Part shown: piece after piece, positions 60,301-64,000 of the stretch
Numbering within the stretch: the first letter of the stretch is position 1
How the letters are laid out: the number at the start of each line of letters is the position of its first letter
NCBI GenBank assembly: GCA_916613615.1
Contig: OU744726.1
Coordinates: 16,371,515 to 16,435,514 of the forward strand
DNA length: 64,000 bases
Reading direction: 5' to 3'
Source: Steromphala cineraria
Lineage: Eukaryota > Mollusca > Gastropoda > Trochida > Trochidae
Program-made: the position numbers and the translations under genes
The notes under the pieces: model-generated
What the model was told of the DNA's origin: nothing
Seen by the model: only the letters and a program-made list of their open reading frames with translations
The model's database searches: none

Positions 60301-62563
60301 CCTTACATTACTAACATCCTTATTAAAAATTGATTTTCTTCAGGGCGATAATGTACCAAATGGTCATCGTAATCTGCTTGTTTCATATTAGGTCCAATAA
60401 AAAAGTTCTGGTCTTTACATACGAGCAAAATGATGCGATGATGTAGATTTTTTTGTTTCCAAAAAGGCTAACACAAACAGAAACGAGAAACAATATTAAT
60501 AATCACTGTTTCAATATTTTCTAGGCAACGGGAATAAATGATCATTTTTCCCTTTTCCAAATGTGGTAAAAAAAGGCTTAAATATTAAGTGTTTGAAACT
60601 GAAGCGGTTGGAAACAAGAAACAAATCACTTTGTAACTAGACCTTAGTGCAGGAAAAACGGAAGTAAAGACCTTTTCAGTTGTGTGAAAGTACTATTACT
60701 TCAGGATGACTATGGACGACTAAATTGTGTTCATAATTGTTTTGCAGAGGAGTGACTTATGATTTCAAGAAGTCCAATAAATTGTCTTTATGGTTATCTT
60801 TCATGGTACCCAGGAATATCAGGATATATCCAGTCCATAGAAGCATTTAACAGCTACATGGTTTGAATACTTCAAACAGGAAAATAATAGAAAACCAAAT
60901 GATAATCATTAATTATCAAAGATATTACTGGACTTCAACAGTTCCCTTCTTTGTTTTTTTGGTAAATTGTTTGTATGCCAAGTCTAAGTAAAGCTAGCGT
61001 CAATAATATTCGCTTCACTCCGATATTGAGTCTAGCAAGATGTAGTAACAGGAAACATCACCAGACCTTTCGCACACCTATGACCATCCAACGTCATATA
61101 TGCTTGAATGCATACTATGGCGGCTTGGTAAGACTATCCCTGATTGGTCAATTGGATAGATCGGCTGATGCGACCCGCTACTACATCTTGCTAGGAGTAT
61201 TATTGAGGCAAGTTTTACTTAGACTGCAGTATGCCGAACTGCAAAACACTGGCAATGGACCCTTTATTGTTTATACATAGATATCAAATATTATGTTTAA
61301 AATTGGCATAAGTACCACAAGAATCCATTCATCTAGAGTCCTTACCTATGATTTTATCCCTGAGTTCGAAGGAGTCCCATGTTGAAGCATCATAGGGCGG
61401 CAGTAGAGGAGTCTTGATCCTCAAGGGAGTGTTGGTGGTGTCAGTCTGCTCCTGAATATACTGTACATGGGCCGAGTGGGGATTCACCACAGAGCTGTGC
61501 AGCTGGTTACCTCTCACACGGGGGAATTCATTGAGGGGGGTCGGGGGAACTTGAGGCAAAGTCCGTAAAGAAGCACTGAAAACTTTTCTTAGAAAATTCA
61601 AAGTTTCTTCTGACCCTTCATTGCATATTGACTGTGGCGGTGAATCCAATTTGTTGCCAGTTGCCAGAAGAAGAGTCAGAGTCTTGCTAGCTCCCAGGGA
61701 CAGGGGCAGCAGTTTTAGTTTGTTGTTTGAGACATTCAGTTTTGATAAAGCTTCCATATTACCAAGTTTATCAGGGAGTTCCTTGAGCTGGTTGTGAGAG
61801 AGATCCACCCTCTCCAGCTTGACTAGGTGCACAAAGGACTCTGGTAGACATTTCAGACAGTTGTTGTTCAGCAGCAAGGTTTTGATATGGAAGAAGAGTC
61901 CGAAGCTCTCGGGCAGGGCCAGGAGTCTGTTGTAGCTGAGATCAATGTAGGAGAGATGGGGGAGACGCAGTGGGAGCTCTGCAGGGAGTTCCGATATCGC
62001 GTTGAAGGATACGTTCATCCGTTCGTATAGAGATACAGAGTCACGGATTCCCCATGGAAACTCTGTAAGCATCGACTCATGGGCTTCTCCCTTGAGGTGC
62101 TGAAATTGAAGTCACAGAACAATCTAAAATGACGTTCTAATTTATTTAAAAACAAAACACCTGTCAGTTTCCAATTACCTTAGATCTGGTACCTGCAAGT
62201 CTTCAACTCGTAGATGATTACAAATTCAGAGTGGTTTGCTGTTTGGATTGACAAAACAACTACAGTTTTGACTTTTCGATCTATCCACAATTATTCTGTA
62301 ATAAAGTTGACTGTTTTTGAAGAAGCAGGTGCTTGGATGAATCAAAAGGGAAGATGTTTGCAACTGTTTAAACTGAGACCTTCTTTCTGAATAGGTTCTC
62401 TGGACAATAAGGAAACTATCCTACATACTTTGCAGTATTGCTTGAAAGACATCTTCTTGCTGAGGTTTAGCTCCTTCCTTTCATCTGCTCTCACTGGAGC
62501 GAAGTCGTGGGCCTCTATGTTTCCCATCTCGGCCACGGTGACGTCCTCCTCTCTTAGACCCCT
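54393..62563 (-). CDS. LRR - ADP-ribosylglycohydrolase (ARH/DraG-like) fusion protein, 5' end unresolved
   Basis: Nine in-frame exons on the minus strand: 62563-62429, 62099-61346, 60117-59942, 59539-59396, 59076-58830, 56974-56844, 55991-55870, 55459-55373, 54585-54393 (TGA at 54393), about 660 residues. Exon 2 encodes four to five Scribble/SHOC2-type 23-residue LRRs (LxxLxLxxNxLxxLP), a linker, then the start of the ARH domain; it splices directly into DKIIG|MIYGAAIGDAIG, so the fusion is within one reading frame. Later ARH landmarks are HGFPELGDSEGA, DNGAIVRTAILG, STHADPRCVAS and EAGDSNSNACVAGAVLGC. ARH enzymes cleave ADP-ribose from proteins or related substrates using two Mg ions held by a T-D-D motif and a C-terminal D-x-D. 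Here the first motif reads DWTGNFD and the last GDSNSN, so several ligands are replaced and activity is doubtful. No signal peptide or membrane helix in the visible part; an intracellular location is inferred. The first exon seen starts at an acceptor, so upstream exons are missing. Confidence 0.88.
54905..55145. mobile_element. MITE-like inverted repeat in the last intron of the LRR-ARH gene
   Basis: CACTAAAATAGTAGAAGT near 54,926 is inverted as ACTTCTACTATTTTAGTG near 55,106, with weaker pairing outside the stem. The loop of about 160 bp contains ATGTG/CACAT-rich sequence. No coding capacity and no target-site duplication recognised. Confidence 0.5.
57208..58395 (+). repeat. 162-bp tandem array with (GGAC)n tail and terminal palindrome, in an LRR-ARH intron
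   Basis: AAACCCCTAAAAGGCA recurs at 57,713, 57,875, 58,037 and 58,199, 162 bp apart, with a more diverged unit from about 57,390. Each unit contains CTTCCATACCAAATTTGAAG and TATGCTCCGGAAACGAGACA. The array runs into a (GGAC)n microsatellite at about 58,304-58,346, then a palindrome ATACCCCCGACTAC/GTAGCGGGGGTAT at 58,362-58,392. The left end also carries CATACCCCCGCC (about 57,229). It lies in the intron between the exons at 58830-59076 and 56844-56974. Dispersed repeat element, non-coding. Confidence 0.85.
60975..61240. mobile_element. MITE-like inverted repeat in an LRR-ARH intron
   Basis: The left side has AGTCTAAGTAAAGCTAGC, TCAATA, and further in CTAGCAAGATGTAGTA. The right side, in complement, has AGTCTAAGTAAAACTTGC, TCAATA and CTAGCAAGATGTAGTA. 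The inner 16-bp stem is perfect; the outer stem is imperfect, with an insertion of about 25 bp in the left arm. No coding capacity. Confidence 0.6.
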
Positions 62564-64000
62564 CTAGAATTGAGAAACGGTCTTGTCACACAACTTGTCA
62601 TCCTGGACAGGAATTATCCATTTCTGAAACAAAAGATCTTACCATTATTATCTTTATTAAAACATGGGCCCTGGGTCCTGCTTCAAATAGGACTCATACA
62701 AATTTAAGCTGTGAGTCGCTCGATGCAAGGTTTATTTCCATGGTGCCATTGCCTACACATTGAAGGACTCATTTAAATCTGCAAGGACTCACAAGGCAGA
62801 AGATGACAAAAATATTCATGATATACGGTAAATCATTACCAAACATACAATTAAACCCAATTTTACAGGCATATCCTCACAAGATTAGGCATTCATGCAA
62901 TCAAACCTTCTGGCTTCAGTTGTGAACATATTGCTCAAAAATTAACTTTAAACTAAAGAGGATCATATTGCCTTTTAAAAGTTTACCTATCCGTATATGA
63001 TATAACCTCAATGCTAAATACTCACTACAACCCTAAAGTTAAAATTTGCTTATCATCTAAGCCATAGTCTCACTGGTAAATGGGGACGGTTTTGTGTTGT
63101 AGTAGCATAGTGAATATATATGCAATATGATTAGCGATGCCAAACAAGGTTTTTAAAGGTTCCTTTCTTAGGTTTATTTTTGCCATATCTGGGTTTCAGA
63201 TAAAGCCCAGTCATAATTTGCTCATTATCTATTGGAATAAGACTGGTCAATGTATAGACAGTACATTATTACGCCTGTCCCTTATGATTATGCCGAGTGC
63301 ATCTCTCCTTTTGAAAATGATGTGGTAAGGCAAGTTGTTAAGCAACATGAAATTCAATATTGAGAGCTATAATTATATAAATTGTTGCAAATAACCTGGG
63401 ACGGATTGTTGCGTCAGGAGTTTATCTGAAATGCATAAATATTTGCAGTGATAAATTTAACCCTGAGTCCTGCTTCAAAATACTCGCCAAATTTAGAAAG
63501 ACTCAAATAATTTAAGCTAAGAGTCCCAGGATGCAAGGTGTTTTTACTTGGTGCTAATTGCTTACTCATTGAAGGACTCATTTAAAACTGTAAGGACTCA
63601 CAAGACATTGTGCAAGCAAGTCCCTGAACCAAGTAGGTCATATTTGTAGGTTGATCACTGTATTTGCAATGCAAAACTGAATCTTAGACTTGAACTTTGA
63701 AGGTTTACAAAAAGTAAATAAATGTTACATGTAAACATGTTTGGAATGTTTGAGTGTATCTGACAGTTGAATTTGCATGTGTCCATGTAGACAGGGTAAA
63801 TGATCAAGGCTAACATCAACTCATCATTTCAAGAAAGAAAACTATTGTCAGATTGATTAAAACTTCGAGAATAATATAAAACTACAAAGATGAAACAATC
63901 GTTCATTGGTGACATTTCAAACATATGATAAAACACGTTGAAACATGATAACAATGCAGGCTGAAAAATCGAGTAAATTCGTCTGCTCGAGAAAACTAGT
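62564..64000. other. Region upstream of the first visible LRR-ARH exon, with a diverged direct repeat
   Basis: Probably an intron and 5' part of the LRR-ARH gene; no further exon could be proven. A roughly 140-bp direct repeat occurs at about 62,667-62,800 and 63,460-63,615, sharing GTCCTGCTTCAAA, AATTTAAGCT, GATGCAAGGT, TTGAAGGACTCATTTAAA and AAGGACTCACAAG. On the minus strand a short open stretch just before the first visible exon (62,622-62,570) reads in frame but meets TAG at the acceptor, so it was not joined. Confidence 0.5.

Noticed and set aside
62570..62622. An extra upstream LRR-ARH exon part (frame reading KWIIPVQDD)
   Set aside because: In the frame of the next exon it runs into a TAG exactly at the proposed acceptor, so it cannot be joined without an unproven tiny intron.

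Overview
The window is eukaryotic nuclear DNA: AT-rich, with long introns, GT-AG splice junctions that keep frame and phase, and many short inverted-repeat transposons and tandem-repeat elements. An invertebrate SLC2A13 (proton/myo-inositol cotransporter) expansion and interspersed repeats of a style common in molluscs suggest a lophotrochozoan, probably a bivalve mollusc. The species assignment is inference.

Layout. (1) 1-9,830, minus strand: a damaged SLC2A13-like gene (gene A). Its exon 1 and exon 5 3' ends have each been amplified, with their splice donors, into minisatellites: 63 junctions at exactly 132-bp spacing and 11 junctions at 61-bp spacing. Part of the 132-bp array is organised as a 13-monomer, 1,716-bp higher-order repeat. 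The exons equivalent to 2 and 3 are absent. (2) 10,497-11,595: a decayed Tc1-like transposon between divergent genes. (3) 13,910-19,355 and 20,262-26,861, plus strand: two intact nine-exon SLC2A13-like genes (B, 584 aa; C, 580 aa) in head-to-tail tandem with identical intron phases. Gene C also carries partial duplications of one donor junction and one acceptor junction. (4) 27-33.8 kb: no gene seen, one long-TIR MITE. (5) 33,796-41,541, minus strand: an intronless 2,581-aa type I membrane protein made of four LRR blocks, a very long Ser/Thr/Pro mucin-like stalk, one membrane helix and a short tail. (6) 41.6-54.4 kb: gene-poor DNA with MITEs and tandem arrays rich in AGGTCA-like motifs. (7) 54,393-62,563, minus strand: nine exons of an LRR plus ADP-ribosylglycohydrolase (ARH) fusion whose usual metal-binding acidic residues look substituted, so it may be a pseudoenzyme. 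Its 5' end was not resolved.

How it fits together. Genes A, B and C are paralogous sugar/inositol transporters. B and C keep the Asp of the TM1 GYDTG motif tied to proton coupling in this superfamily; A has Asn there, as uniporter GLUTs do. The most unusual theme is repeated amplification of exon-intron junctions in the transporter cluster, which creates arrays of potential splice sites. The two LRR proteins are unrelated to the transporters: one is predicted at the cell surface, the other has no visible signal peptide in the part seen.
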